In this document: positions 40,890-49,978 of the stretch, piece by piece | How the letters are laid out: each line of letters opens with the position of its first letter | How positions within the stretch are numbered: the stretch's first letter is position 1 | Source: Haladaptatus sp. DJG-WS-42 | GTDB lineage: Archaea > Halobacteriota > Halobacteria > Halobacteriales > Halococcaceae | Direction of reading: 5' to 3' | NCBI RefSeq assembly: GCF_037198285.1 | Contig: NZ_CP147243.1 | Coordinates: 62,001 to 126,000, forward strand | Length of the DNA stretch: 64,000 bases | Program-made: the position numbers and the translations under genes | Notes under the pieces: generated by a model | The model's input: the letters and a program-made list of their open reading frames with translations, nothing else | What the model was told of the DNA's origin: nothing | Databases searched by the model: none

Positions 40890-42383
40890 ATGGCGAACGA
40901 CGTTCCCGAAGACGACCCATTCTCCCAGAAGTTGAGAGTCCCAGAGGCGCTCACTTTCGACGACGTATTGCTCAGACCCAAAGAGAGCCGTGTCGAACCC
41001 GACGACGCGGACGTGAAGACGCACGTCTCGAAAAACGTCAGCATCAACGTGCCCGTGCTCTCTGCGGCGATGGACACGGTCACCGAGAGCGACCTCGCAA
41101 CCGCGATGGCCCGACAGGGCGGCATTGGTGTCCTCCACCGAAACATGGACGTCGAGACGATGGTCGAAGAAATCAACCGCGTGAAGGCCGCAGACGACCT
41201 CATCATCCGCGAAGTCGTCACCGCGAGCCCGGACATGACCATCCGCTCCGTTGACCAACTCATGGAACAACGCGGCATCAGTGGCGCACCCGTCGTGGAC
41301 GACGACGACAAGGTGCTCGGCATCATCAGCGCGACGGACGTGCGCCCGTACCTCGAAGTCGGCGAAGGCGACGAAGTCCGCGAAGCGATGACCGACGAAG
41401 TCATCACCGCAACGGAAGCCGTCACCGCACGCGAGGCGCTCGAACTCATGTACGAGCACAAAATCGAGCGTGTCCCAATCGTGGACACCGAGAACAAACT
41501 CATCGGCCTCGTGACGATGCAGGGCATCCTCCACCGTCGTGAGTACGACAACGCCGCCCGCGACGAGACCGGCAGCCTCGTCTGTGGCGTCGCCGTCGGC
41601 CCGTTCGAACTCGACCGCGCGCAAGCCGCGGACGAAGCCGGTGCGGACGTCCTCTTCATCGATTGCGCCCACGCGCACAACATGAACGTCATCGACAGCG
41701 CCCGCGAGATTCAGGAGACGGTCTCCGCGGACGTTGTCGTGGGCAACGTCGGGACCCGCGAAGCCGCCGCGGAAATCGTGGACTTCGCAGATGGCATCAA
41801 GGTCGGTATCGGCCCCGGCAGCATCTGTACCACTCGCGTCGTCACGGGTGCTGGAATGCCACAGATTACGGCCATCGCGCAGGTCGCAGACGTGGCGTCG
41901 AAACACGACGTTCCCGTCATCGCAGACGGTGGGATTCGCTACTCCGGCGACGCCATCAAGGCACTCGCCGCGGGCGCAGACGCCGTGATGCTCGGTTCGT
42001 ACTTCGCCGGAACCGACGAGGCACCGGGCCGCGTCATCACGATGAACGGCAAGAAGTACAAACAGTACCGCGGCATGGGCAGCGTCGGCGCGATGCGCTC
42101 GGGCGGCGGCGACCGCTACCTCAAAGACGAACCAGAGGACGAAGACGACTACGTCCCCGAAGGCGTCGAGGCCGCAACGCCGTACAAGGGCAGTCTCGCA
42201 AGCGAACTCCACCAGCTCGTCGGTGGGATGAAAAGCGGGATGGGCTACGTCGGCGCATCGACGGTGCCGGAGTTCAAAGCACGCGCTGAGTTCGTCCGCA
42301 TCTCCTCGGCTGGCCAGACGGAAGGCCACCCACACGACGTGATGATTACGGACGAAGCGCCGAACTACAGCCCACAAGAGTAA
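40890..42383 (+). CDS. guaB: IMP dehydrogenase
   Basis: Start ATG at 40890 (MANDVPEDDPFSQKL), 497 residues, the normal IMPDH length. Catalytic domain LTFDDVLLRPKES at the N-terminus, two CBS domains (around residues 95-215), the IMP-binding VGIGPGSICTTRVVTG with catalytic Cys in GSICTTR, IADGGIRYSGDAIKALAAGADAVMLGS, and the mobile flap QYRGMGSVGAMRSGGGDRY. It oxidises IMP to XMP with NAD, the first committed step of GMP synthesis. The longer upstream frame from 40764 (TTG) is rejected because the protein begins normally here. Confidence 0.96.
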   Translation: MANDVPEDDPFSQKLRVPEALTFDDVLLRPKESRVEPDDADVKTHVSKNVSINVPVLSAAMDTVTESDLATAMARQGGIGVLHRNMDVETMVEEINRVKAADDLIIREVVTASPDMTIRSVDQLMEQRGISGAPVVDDDDKVLGIISATDVRPYLEVGEGDEVREAMTDEVITATEAVTAREALELMYEHKIERVPIVDTENKLIGLVTMQGILHRREYDNAARDETGSLVCGVAVGPFELDRAQAADEAGADVLFIDCAHAHNMNVIDSAREIQETVSADVVVGNVGTREAAAEIVDFADGIKVGIGPGSICTTRVVTGAGMPQITAIAQVADVASKHDVPVIADGGIRYSGDAIKALAAGADAVMLGSYFAGTDEAPGRVITMNGKKYKQYRGMGSVGAMRSGGGDRYLKDEPEDEDDYVPEGVEAATPYKGSLASELHQLVGGMKSGMGYVGASTVPEFKARAEFVRISSAGQTEGHPHDVMITDEAPNYSPQE

Positions 42384-42417
42384 CCCCGCAGGGAACGTTT
42401 TTTCGCGGTTTAATAGG

Positions 42418-42960
42418 CTACTGCGCGGACGCTTTTCGCCACTCAGCTTCGAGCAGGCCAAAGTAGTGTGTGTCGTGGTACTCGCCATTTATGAACACGT
42501 CCTCACGGTGGACGCCTTCTGCGGTGAAGCCGAGGCGTTTCAGCAGGCCCATCGACGCTTCGTTGAACGAAAACACGGCAGCCTGAATCCGGTGCATCCG
42601 AAGCTGGTCGAAGCAATACTCGATGGCGAGTTCGACGGCGGCTTTCGCGTAGCCTTCGCCTTGATAGTCGGGTACGAGCCAGTAAGCCAACTCGACTTGC
42701 CCCGTCTCGCGGTCGATGGGGTCTAACTCGACCACGCCGACGCGCCGGTCGTTGCTGACGATGAGCAGTTGGAGACTGTTATTGTCCGTGCTCATCTCCT
42801 CGAAGTACTGGCGCTCTTGATAGCCGTTCGTTGGGAGTTGTTGGCCAACGGGCACCCGCACGGCAGGATGGTTGACGTTGTCGCGAAGAAAGTCGAGGTC
42901 TTCTGCTTCGACGGTCGCAAGCGAGACGCGCTTCCCTTCGAGAACGATGGCCCCGGGCAT
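42418..42960 (-). CDS. GNAT family N-acetyltransferase (RimJ/RimL-like)
   Basis: ATG at 42960 (MPGAIVLEGKRVSLATVEAEDLDFLRD), 180 residues. The GNAT core has VGVVELDPIDRETGQVELAYWLVPDYQGEGYAKAAVELAIEYCFDQLRMHRIQAAVFSFNEASMGLLKRLGFTAEGVHRE, in which QGEGYA is the acetyl-CoA loop and the Asn-Glu-Ala-Ser region is typical of RimJ/RimL-type protein or small-molecule acetyltransferases. It runs convergent with guaB, 34 bases apart. The substrate is unknown; ribosomal-protein acetylation is only a family guess. Confidence 0.9.
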   Translation of the reverse strand: MPGAIVLEGKRVSLATVEAEDLDFLRDNVNHPAVRVPVGQQLPTNGYQERQYFEEMSTDNNSLQLLIVSNDRRVGVVELDPIDRETGQVELAYWLVPDYQGEGYAKAAVELAIEYCFDQLRMHRIQAAVFSFNEASMGLLKRLGFTAEGVHREDVFINGEYHDTHYFGLLEAEWRKASAQ

Positions 42961-43044
42961 GGTACGAACGACTCTACAGAGCCTGAAAAACCTTCCTTGC
43001 ACCGACCTGCGCACCGAGAACTGGCTTATCCACTCGCACAGCCT

Positions 43045-43443
43045 ATGAGCGCCATGGTTGTGTCCCCTACCATCGAACGCCTTCTCTCGTCCGGGCGTGC
43101 AAGCGCCCACCTTGCGACCTCGCACGACGACCGCCCGCACGTCGCGCCCGTCTGGTACGTTTACGACAATAGCAAACTGTACCTGATGACCGGCGGGCGA
43201 AAACTTCGGAACATCGCGGAAAATCCGCGGGTTGCAATATCAATCGAAAACACGCGTGAGAGCTACTGGGCGGTCAGCATTCTCGGGATGGCCCGCATCG
43301 TCACCGACCGCGAGAAGGTGACAGAGATACGGCGGAAGCTGAACGCGAAGTACCGCACAACGGCGACCGACGGCGGCGAGTCCGGCTACGAATACCGACT
43401 GGTCGAAATCGAGATTGGCAGCGCGACGCGTGCTGGCGGATAG
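43045..43443 (+). CDS. Pyridoxamine 5'-phosphate oxidase-family protein
   Basis: Start ATG at 43045 (MSAMVVSPTIERLLSSG), 132 residues; the earlier ATG in the long frame lies in the divergent promoter. The split-barrel features RASAHLATSHDDRPHVAPVWYVYDNSKLYLMTGGRKLRNIAENPRVAISIENTRE are typical of the F420/FMN-binding PNPOx-like proteins. It could be a flavin or F420-dependent reductase. The gene is divergent from the GNAT gene and 56 bases before nucS. Confidence 0.85.
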   Translation: MSAMVVSPTIERLLSSGRASAHLATSHDDRPHVAPVWYVYDNSKLYLMTGGRKLRNIAENPRVAISIENTRESYWAVSILGMARIVTDREKVTEIRRKLNAKYRTTATDGGESGYEYRLVEIEIGSATRAGG

Positions 43444-43499
43444 CGACCACCCGAAATCTTCAGCCTTATTTTCCGCCCGTGAGTTCACTCAGAGAGCGC

Positions 43500-44252
43500 A
43501 TGCCTCTCTCGCAACTCGAATCTCCCGAACCGAAAGCGGTCGTCGAAGCTGCGAAGGCAGCCGCTCGCGACGGCTCGATGCTCACCGTCGAAGCGCGCTG
43601 TGAAGTGACCTACGAAGGGCGAACAAGCGGCTATCTCGCCGCGGGCGACCGCATCCTCGTCGCCAAACCCGACGGCACGTTCCTCGTCCACCAGCCAACG
43701 GGTCACAAACCAGTGAATTGGATGCCCGGCGGCGGCAGCGTCTCCGCCCGTCTCAGTGATGGCGACGCCGTTTTGCTCGCGCGACGAACCAATCCGAGCG
43801 AGCGCGTCGAAGTTCGCATCGAAGAAACCTACGGGGTCACGCGGTTCAACGCGGTAGACGGCGCAACATACGAGGATTCGGGCACGGAAGCCGAGATGCA
43901 CGAGTTCATCGAGCAGAACCCGAACGTGCTTGGCTCCGACATCCGCATCGTCGAACACGAACGCGAGTCGAAGTACGGCTACATTGATTTCTACGCCGTA
44001 GACGATGACGGCGTTCCGGTCGTTATCGAGGTCAAACGGATTCAGGCAACGCTCAATCACTTCGACCAACTCCAGCGCTACGTCTCGCTCTACGAGGACA
44101 CGAACGAGGACGTGCGCGGGATGCTCGTCGCGCCCTCTGCTTCAGAGCGCGTGAAACGGGCCCTCCGGGACAATGGACTGGAGTTCGTCGCGCTCTCTGA
44201 GTTCGGCCGCGACGCAAAAGGCGCGACAGAGGCGAAGTTGAGTGATTTTTAA
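43500..44252 (+). CDS. nucS: Endonuclease NucS
   Basis: Start ATG at 43500 (MPLSQLESPEPKAVV); a GTG seven codons earlier is the alternative. The 250-residue product has an N-terminal beta-rich DNA-binding domain (ARCEVTYEGRTSGYLAAGDRILVAKPDGTFLVHQPTGHKPVNW) and a C-terminal RecB-like nuclease core with DIRIVEHERESKYGYIDFYAVDDDGVPVVIEVKRIQATLNHFDQLQRYV, where Glu, Asp and EVK form the catalytic site. The last residues KLSDF resemble a PCNA-binding tail. NucS cuts branched DNA and, in some archaea and mycobacteria, acts in mismatch repair without MutS/L. Confidence 0.94.
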   Translation: MPLSQLESPEPKAVVEAAKAAARDGSMLTVEARCEVTYEGRTSGYLAAGDRILVAKPDGTFLVHQPTGHKPVNWMPGGGSVSARLSDGDAVLLARRTNPSERVEVRIEETYGVTRFNAVDGATYEDSGTEAEMHEFIEQNPNVLGSDIRIVEHERESKYGYIDFYAVDDDGVPVVIEVKRIQATLNHFDQLQRYVSLYEDTNEDVRGMLVAPSASERVKRALRDNGLEFVALSEFGRDAKGATEAKLSDF

Positions 44253-44382
44253 GACGAACGGAAAGCGACGGGCAGTTTATCTGGTAATCAATCCACACTT
44301 CGACTATGGTTTCCCGTGAAATTCTCTCGCGTCAACCCTTACGATGAATTGATATCTTTTGCATGTGAAATAGTATCACAAT

Positions 44383-45090
44383 ATGGCTCCGATTGACGAA
44401 CTAACGATTCTTGTTCCGGTCGATATTTCGGAGTCAGAACTCCCACCGCTCCAGATTCTCGACCTCCTCAAACCAATCGAGGTCGTGTTGCTCGGCTACT
44501 TTCCGGTGCCGGACCAAGCAGAACCGGCACTCATCAAAGACGAATACGAAGCCGAAGCGGTAACCAGACTGAACGCAATCGCTGACGGCAGGCGTGACCT
44601 AACCGACGTGCTCGTTTTCACCCACGACCGAGAAGCCACAATCGACCGGATTGCTCACCAGCACGGCTGTGACGCGGTCTTGGCGGGTGGTGACACAGCC
44701 GTCATCAATCGCATTCTCGTCCCACTCCGTGGCGATGTAAACCTCACCCGCATCATCTCGGTCGTTGCGAACCTCGTTCGCGCAAGCGACGCTACGGTCA
44801 CCCTGTTTCACTCGGTCACCGAAGACACGAACCGGAGTCACGGTGAATTTCTTCTCCGTGGGGCGGTCGAGCGCCTGACTGAATACGGAATCGACGAATC
44901 ACGGATTGAGTGGCGACTCGGAGAGGGAGGAAGTCCACAGGACGAAATCATCGCACTGTGTAGCGAGTACGACATCGTGATTCTCGGTGAAACAGAACCC
45001 TCGCTTCGAGAACGCATTATCGGCGACGTGCTCTCACGGATTATCGACAGCATCGAAATTCCCGCGCTCATCGTCCGGGATGTCGAGTGA
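44383..45090 (+). CDS. Universal stress protein (two-Usp-domain)
   Basis: A 235-residue protein with two Usp-like folds. The N-terminal half (LTILVPVDISESELPPL...VVLLGYFPVP) is degenerate; the C-terminal half has ATVTLFHSVTED, a middle with DEIIALCSEYDIVILGETEPSLRERIIGDVLSRIIDSIEIPALIVRDVE, where ILGET-x5-RERIIGDV resembles the ATP-binding GxxGxxLGxx region. It is followed after 40 bases by a permease that itself carries Usp domains, so both probably act together at the membrane. Whether it binds ATP or another nucleotide is not clear. Confidence 0.85.
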   Translation: MAPIDELTILVPVDISESELPPLQILDLLKPIEVVLLGYFPVPDQAEPALIKDEYEAEAVTRLNAIADGRRDLTDVLVFTHDREATIDRIAHQHGCDAVLAGGDTAVINRILVPLRGDVNLTRIISVVANLVRASDATVTLFHSVTEDTNRSHGEFLLRGAVERLTEYGIDESRIEWRLGEGGSPQDEIIALCSEYDIVILGETEPSLRERIIGDVLSRIIDSIEIPALIVRDVE

Positions 45091-45130
45091 TGATCGCTCT
45101 CGTGTCGTGTGAAATTCTTGCGGAGCGGCC

Positions 45131-47311
45131 ATGAGCACCGGCGGCGGTGAGTTAGAGCGAACCCTCGGCTTCCTCGAAGCGATGACGCTCGGTGGCGGCA
45201 CGATGATTGGTGCCGGAATTTTCATCCTCCCCGGCATCGCAGCGGAACTCGCCGGACCGGCAAGTTCTGTTTCGTACGCCATCGCTGGCTTCGTCGCGTT
45301 GCTCGCGGCGCTCTCACTCTCCGAGTTGGCGACGGGGATGCCGATTGCGGGCGGGAGCTACCACTACGTCAATCGCGCGCTTGGTGGACTGTTCGGCGCA
45401 ATCGTCGGCTGGGGCATGTGGACCGGCCTGATGTTCGCAAGCGCCTTCTACATGGTCGGCTTTGGGCAGTATCTGGTTGCACCCATTCCGTTCCTCGATG
45501 GGCGCGTGTTCGTCATCATCCTTGGACTCATTGGCTTGGCGTTGCTCATCGGGGTCAACTACTACGGCACGGAGGAATCGAGTTCCCTCCAGAACGTCAT
45601 GATTCTGGCAGAGACGGCAATCATCGTCGTCTTCGTCGCCGTTGGCGTGTTCTTTATCGTCCCGGAAAATCTGGAGCCATTTGCGCCGACCGGCCCCAGC
45701 GGAATTCTCGCCACGACCGGCATCGTTTTCATCTCGTTTCTCGGATTCGAAATCATCGCCACCGTCGCGGGCGAAATCAAGAATCCAAGCCGAACGATTC
45801 CGCTGTCGATGATTCTCTCCGTGGTGCTCGTAACGTTCCTCTACGTCCTCGTCATGCTTGTCAGCACGGGCGTCATCCCGTTCGAATCGCTTGGGCAGTC
45901 ACCCATCCCCGTCTCTGACGTTGCCGCAGTGTACCTGGGTTCGGTTGGTGGGGTTGCCATCGTGTTCGCCGCGATTATCGCCGCGATTTCGAGTTCGAAT
46001 TCGTCGATTCTCGCCGCCTCGCGCGTCGTTTACGCCATGGGCCGAGACGGTCTCGTGACCAACTGGATGAACGTGAGCCACGCGCGCTTCCGGACGCCCC
46101 ACCGCGCCATTCTCGCGACCGGCGGGCTCACGGCTCTCCTCATACTGGTCGGCCTCAAAGTTGACGCTATCATCGCCCTCCTCGCTGAAGCGGCGAGTTT
46201 CAGCTTCCTCGTCTCCTACTCACTCGTTCACCTCGCGCTCATCGTCTTCCGGCGGGCCGACCCCGACGAGTACGACCCGTCGTTCAGGCTCCCCTTCCCG
46301 CTCTATCCGGTCGTTCCCATCCTCGGCGTGCTCCTCTCGTTCGTCGTCATCTCGCAGATGGCGCCCGTTATCATCCTCATCGGGTCAAGCATCGTCGCGC
46401 TTGGCGTGGTGTGGTATTTCGTCTACGCGAGAAGCCGCGTCGTGGGCGAGGGACTCATCGGCGAGGCACTCCGGCGCGCACCAGCCGAGGTGTACCGCGT
46501 TGTCGTTCCCGTCGCCAATCCAGCCACGCAACGCGGGCTTCTCAGACTCGCCGCCGCCAGCGCGCACGCGAACGACGAACAAGGGACGCCGGAACTCGTT
46601 GCGGTCAATGTCGTTCAGGTCGAACACCCCTCGCCGTTACAGAACGTTGAATCAGATCGCCTCGACCACCAACACGAACTGCTCGAAGCCGCCCACGAAA
46701 TCGCCGCGACCGAAGACGTCCACCTCCGTACCCGGGCGATGGTCGCCCCCACCATCGACAAAGCGGTGCTCGACGTGCTCAAAGCCGAACGCGCAGACCA
46801 CCTCCTCCTCGGCTGGGACGGGACGCTTGGCGATGCTGATTCGCTGTTCGGTCACACGCTCGATTCGATAATCAACGACGCCGACTGTCCCACGTCGCTC
46901 GTCACGCTCCGAACCGAGACGATTGGGTCGCCAGTGGCGCTCGTCGCACCCGGGCCGAACGCCCCGGTCGTCGCCAGACGCGCCGTGGAGTTTGCCTCCG
47001 TCGAAGGAACCACCCCAACCCTCCTGAACATCCAACCGCCACAGGCGGACGAAGCAGACGCGATTCAACGCGGCGAGACATTCATTGAAGAAGTCGCAGA
47101 ACGTGCGGGGCTTGAACCCGATGAATACAACGTCGAGGTCATCGTCAGCGACGACGTCACTGCCGCGATTCTCGGCGCACTCGGCCGATTCGACACCATC
47201 TGTGTTGGCTTGTCTCAACGAACCGACGGTGCTCAGATTCCGTTCGGCACGATTACGCAACAGGTGGTCGAGCACGGCGTCGGAAACGTTGCGATGATAC
47301 GCGGGTCGTGA
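45131..47311 (+). CDS. APC-family amino acid permease fused to two Usp domains
   Basis: A 726-residue protein. Residues 1 to about 440 form an APC-superfamily transporter of about 12 helices: LGFLEAMTLGGGTMIGAGIFILPGIAAE (the first helix Gly-rich motif), ATGMPIAGGSYHYVNRALGG, TTGIVFISFLGFEIIATVAGEIKNPSRTIPLSM and a last helix VIILIGSSIVALGVVWYFVY. The remainder is two tandem Usp domains (about residues 455-590 and 595-726) with LLGWDGT and VCVGLSQRTDG-like parts. This domain pairing is known in haloarchaea. It probably imports amino acids or polyamines, with the Usp part regulating. Confidence 0.9.
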   Translation: MSTGGGELERTLGFLEAMTLGGGTMIGAGIFILPGIAAELAGPASSVSYAIAGFVALLAALSLSELATGMPIAGGSYHYVNRALGGLFGAIVGWGMWTGLMFASAFYMVGFGQYLVAPIPFLDGRVFVIILGLIGLALLIGVNYYGTEESSSLQNVMILAETAIIVVFVAVGVFFIVPENLEPFAPTGPSGILATTGIVFISFLGFEIIATVAGEIKNPSRTIPLSMILSVVLVTFLYVLVMLVSTGVIPFESLGQSPIPVSDVAAVYLGSVGGVAIVFAAIIAAISSSNSSILAASRVVYAMGRDGLVTNWMNVSHARFRTPHRAILATGGLTALLILVGLKVDAIIALLAEAASFSFLVSYSLVHLALIVFRRADPDEYDPSFRLPFPLYPVVPILGVLLSFVVISQMAPVIILIGSSIVALGVVWYFVYARSRVVGEGLIGEALRRAPAEVYRVVVPVANPATQRGLLRLAAASAHANDEQGTPELVAVNVVQVEHPSPLQNVESDRLDHQHELLEAAHEIAATEDVHLRTRAMVAPTIDKAVLDVLKAERADHLLLGWDGTLGDADSLFGHTLDSIINDADCPTSLVTLRTETIGSPVALVAPGPNAPVVARRAVEFASVEGTTPTLLNIQPPQADEADAIQRGETFIEEVAERAGLEPDEYNVEVIVSDDVTAAILGALGRFDTICVGLSQRTDGAQIPFGTITQQVVEHGVGNVAMIRGS

Positions 47312-47378
47312 ACAACCGTGAGCGCTCCTTTAGCGGGAAAGTTCGAAAAACTCGCACGGCAATCTGCCGATGGCGGAG

Positions 47379-47582
47379 CTATTGATCTGCGTAGTGGCGA
47401 ATGAGCCCACACTCCGGGCAGACTGCAACGAGGGTTTTGACCTTCTCTTTGACGCCGAGTCCGCCGAGAAAGCCCGGCTTTGGTTCGTTCGTGACGAGAT
47501 AGAGTTTGAAGCCATCGTCGGTTCGCATCTCCATCTCTTCCATCGTGACCCCACAGTCAGGACACCGCCGAATGGTCGTCAT
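47379..47582 (-). CDS. Small zinc-ribbon protein
   Basis: A 67-residue protein with two CxxC pairs: IRRCPDCGVTMEEMEMR and VAVCPECGLIRHYADQ, spaced about 43 residues, and a hydrophobic middle (TDDGFKLYLVTNEPKPGFLGGLGVKEKVKTL) that may form a beta hairpin. It resembles nucleic-acid-binding ribbons such as the DksA/transcription-factor kind but without a named family. It lies convergent with the permease, 67 bases beyond its stop. Whether it is linked to the protease gene at 47677 is unclear. Confidence 0.8.
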   Translation of the reverse strand: MTTIRRCPDCGVTMEEMEMRTDDGFKLYLVTNEPKPGFLGGLGVKEKVKTLVAVCPECGLIRHYADQ

Positions 47583-47676
47583 ATCCTCTGTAAAATGTTC
47601 GTTGCGTGCGATAAAGGCGATGCACCGCTCAAATTCTCACCAGACTTTATACTGTTGACAATTTAATCACATTATC

Positions 47677-48771
47677 GTGGATAAGACTGTGCTCGCTGTC
47701 GTATTGGTGCTCTTGGCCGGGTGTGGCGCCAGCCCTGTCGATACCGCAACCCAAACGACACCAACGCCAACCGAAATGGCGACGACTGAGACGCCGTCAG
47801 TCACTCCGTCTACGACGGTTGAATCCACCACGTCTCCCGCAACGACCACAGCCCAGCCGACGGCTCAACCAACCACCGAGGCTCCACCCATCAATCCGTG
47901 GAACAAGAACCCGGTGACAGTGGCCATCGAGAAACCAGAACAGGATTCCCGCAACTACACGCCGCTCGTCGAAGCGGCGCTCGACTACTGGGAGACCAAC
48001 AGTACGCAGTACACGGCTGCTGAAGTTGAGTTCGAGATCGTCGAAAATTCGAGCGAGGTCGACGTGATACTCAGGATGAGCCCAACGATTCAGCGCTGTG
48101 GTTCACTCACCTCCGAAGACCTGCTCGGGTGTGCGCCACGATACTCACCCGAGAACGAACTCCCCTCGCCAACCGTCGTCTACATCGCCACTGGCTTCGT
48201 GAACGAGACGACCGTGAAAACCATCAAGCACGAACTCGGCCACACCCTCGGCTTGGGCCACGAGACGCCACCGGCGTTCATGACGGCGTACACCAACGCC
48301 ACCTCCCTCTCGATTCCGAACGCGACTGAGCGACGAATCCCGTTCAACCAGGCCACCCTCACCGTGTTCGTCAACTACTCGAACGTGGACGACGGCATCG
48401 ACTACGCCTACGAGACGAAGATCGAGCAAGCGCTTGACTACTACAACAACGGCGCAGAAGGAACGGAACCCGACCAGCTCGAGTTGGTCGTCGTGGACAC
48501 CCGCGAAGAGGCGGACATCGTCATCAACGTGGGCGACGAGCGAACCGAACCCTACACCGACATCAGCGTGTTCGGCTACGACACAGACGACGACCCGGCG
48601 TTCGAATACTACTCAAATGCTACGATAACTGTGGCTGGGTACGACTCAGGCGACACCGGCTGGATTGTTGGGTACTACCTCGGCTATGCGCTTGGGGCCG
48701 AATCGAACGAGGAACTGCCTCGGCCGTTTAGAGACGGGGAGATTGACGACCCGAACTGGTGGGAGTACTGA
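47677..48771 (+). CDS. Matrixin-like metalloprotease lipoprotein with a dead second domain
   Basis: A GTG start gives 364 residues. The signal ends in the lipobox LAGC (Cys16), then a Thr/Pro/Ser-rich linker (about residues 18-70) for glycosylation. Residues 78-200 hold a metzincin domain: TVKTIKHELGHTLGLGHETPPAFM provides the HExxHxxGxxH zinc site (His185, Glu186, His189, His195). Residues 230-345 repeat the fold (strand-helix-strand LTVFVNYSN...KIEQALDYYN, LELVVVDTREEADIVINV) but at WIVGYYLGYALGAES have Tyr333, Tyr334, Tyr337 and Ser343 in place of the ligands. The second copy is thus probably non-catalytic. Confidence 0.83.
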   Translation: MDKTVLAVVLVLLAGCGASPVDTATQTTPTPTEMATTETPSVTPSTTVESTTSPATTTAQPTAQPTTEAPPINPWNKNPVTVAIEKPEQDSRNYTPLVEAALDYWETNSTQYTAAEVEFEIVENSSEVDVILRMSPTIQRCGSLTSEDLLGCAPRYSPENELPSPTVVYIATGFVNETTVKTIKHELGHTLGLGHETPPAFMTAYTNATSLSIPNATERRIPFNQATLTVFVNYSNVDDGIDYAYETKIEQALDYYNNGAEGTEPDQLELVVVDTREEADIVINVGDERTEPYTDISVFGYDTDDDPAFEYYSNATITVAGYDSGDTGWIVGYYLGYALGAESNEELPRPFRDGEIDDPNWWEY

Positions 48772-48924
48772 TGCTTCTGGGTACTTTCAGCGAAGATACA
48801 TCCGTTGGCCGTTACCCACGCCAATACTGGGCTCTGTATAACTGCTTGAGAACGGAGGTGTGTCTGAGCAACGCGGGCAATTTGCCAACGAGCTAATAGC
48901 TGTATCTGACGTATCATCTGTGTA

Positions 48925-49689
48925 ATGTCGTTGGCTGCGAAAAACCGAATCGTCGTTATCACCGGGGCGAATGAGGGCATTGGCTACCACATGCTCACAT
49001 CACTCCTCGAAAGCGGCTACCGCGTTGCTGGGCTGGATATCAACGGCGAACACATCTTGTCACTTCAGAAAACTCACCCAGAGCAGGTTCGTTTCGTTGC
49101 GTGTGATGTGACCGCAGATGACGCGGTTGAAACAGCAATCGAGGAGATAATCGACGACTGGGGGCGCATTGATATTCTCGTCAATAACGCCGCGATATTC
49201 AATTTCGCGCCCTTTGAAGCCCAGTCGCTTGCCGACACGAAACGCGAATTCGAGGTGAACTACTTCGGCTACATTCGGATGATTCACGCCGTCTTGCCAC
49301 ACATGCGAGCCCGAAATGAGGGCATCATCCACAACGTGAGCTCCGGGGCGGGTCTCGTTGGCCATCCCGGACTCACTGGCTACGCTTCAACAAAGGGTGC
49401 AATCGAAGCACTTGTCCGGTCTCTGCGACTGGAACTGCAACATGAAAACGTCTCGTGTACGCTGATGCACCCACCGCTTTCGAACACTGAGTCGGCAGCG
49501 GAACTTGGATATCCAGAATCACTGTTAAGTGATCCCGCTGATGTGGGCCGGAAATTGGCTGCACAAATCGAATCGACTGATCAAGTAATAACCGCTGATT
49601 GGCAAACGAAAATCGGACTGTATCTCTCTCAACGCATCCCATACTTGGTGAAAAAGGGGACTGAGCGATTCGTCACCCCTGCAAAATAA
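48925..49689 (+). CDS. SDR family NAD(P)-dependent oxidoreductase
   Basis: A 254-residue short-chain dehydrogenase. Nucleotide-binding VVITGANEGIGYHML (TGxxxGIG), DVTADDAVETAIEEI, the conserved NNAA in LVNNAAIF, catalytic Ser and Tyr-x3-Lys in HNVSSGAGLVGHPGLTGYASTKGAIEALVRSLRLEL. The substrate is not identifiable; the C-terminal part is longer than in minimal SDRs (DWQTKIGLYLSQRIPYLVKKGTERF). It is the last host gene before the tRNA-like repeat array and the integrative element, three bases short of the array. Confidence 0.92.
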   Translation: MSLAAKNRIVVITGANEGIGYHMLTSLLESGYRVAGLDINGEHILSLQKTHPEQVRFVACDVTADDAVETAIEEIIDDWGRIDILVNNAAIFNFAPFEAQSLADTKREFEVNYFGYIRMIHAVLPHMRARNEGIIHNVSSGAGLVGHPGLTGYASTKGAIEALVRSLRLELQHENVSCTLMHPPLSNTESAAELGYPESLLSDPADVGRKLAAQIESTDQVITADWQTKIGLYLSQRIPYLVKKGTERFVTPAK

Positions 49690-49692
49690 CTA

Positions 49693-49978
49693 TGCCACTC
49701 ATCGGTTGATTCGTTGCAAAACGGGCCGGGCGCGATTATGAACCCCAGTCGCTCACTGCGTTCGCTCCTTCGTTCAAATCGCTTGTAACCCGCACATAAT
49801 TCAGCTGTTCAGAGCACACGCTACGCGGTGCTCAGAGGGTAATGAATTATGAGAAGCGGGCCGGGCGCGATTATGAACTACGCCGAGACGGTCGGCTCGC
49901 TCCGCTCGCCGCTGCGACTCGTCTACTTCAAATCGCTCGTAGCCGTTTTGCCACTCATCAGTTGATTCGTGGCAAAAA
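49693..49978. repeat. Array of degenerate tRNA-Lys 3'-end palindromic units
   Basis: Two units (tRNA-like starts at 49722 and 49857) each open with CGGGCCGGGCGCGATT, the tRNA-Lys 3' end, then read ATGAAC where the tRNA has TGAAC: one extra A. Each continues through TCGCTC-like repeats to a right arm with TTCAAATCGC. Unit 1 is followed by CATAATT, as at the tRNA-Trp unit. The flank TGCCACTCATC...GTTGATTCGT recurs at 49693 and 49950; in the second copy TTTTGCCAC and GTGGCAAAA (49946-49977) form a perfect hairpin. This looks like attachment-site accretion. Confidence 0.7.

Noticed and set aside
40782-42488. A 568-codon antisense frame opposite guaB
   Set aside because: GC-rich haloarchaeal genes commonly leave long open antisense frames; guaB has clear catalytic motifs on the other strand.
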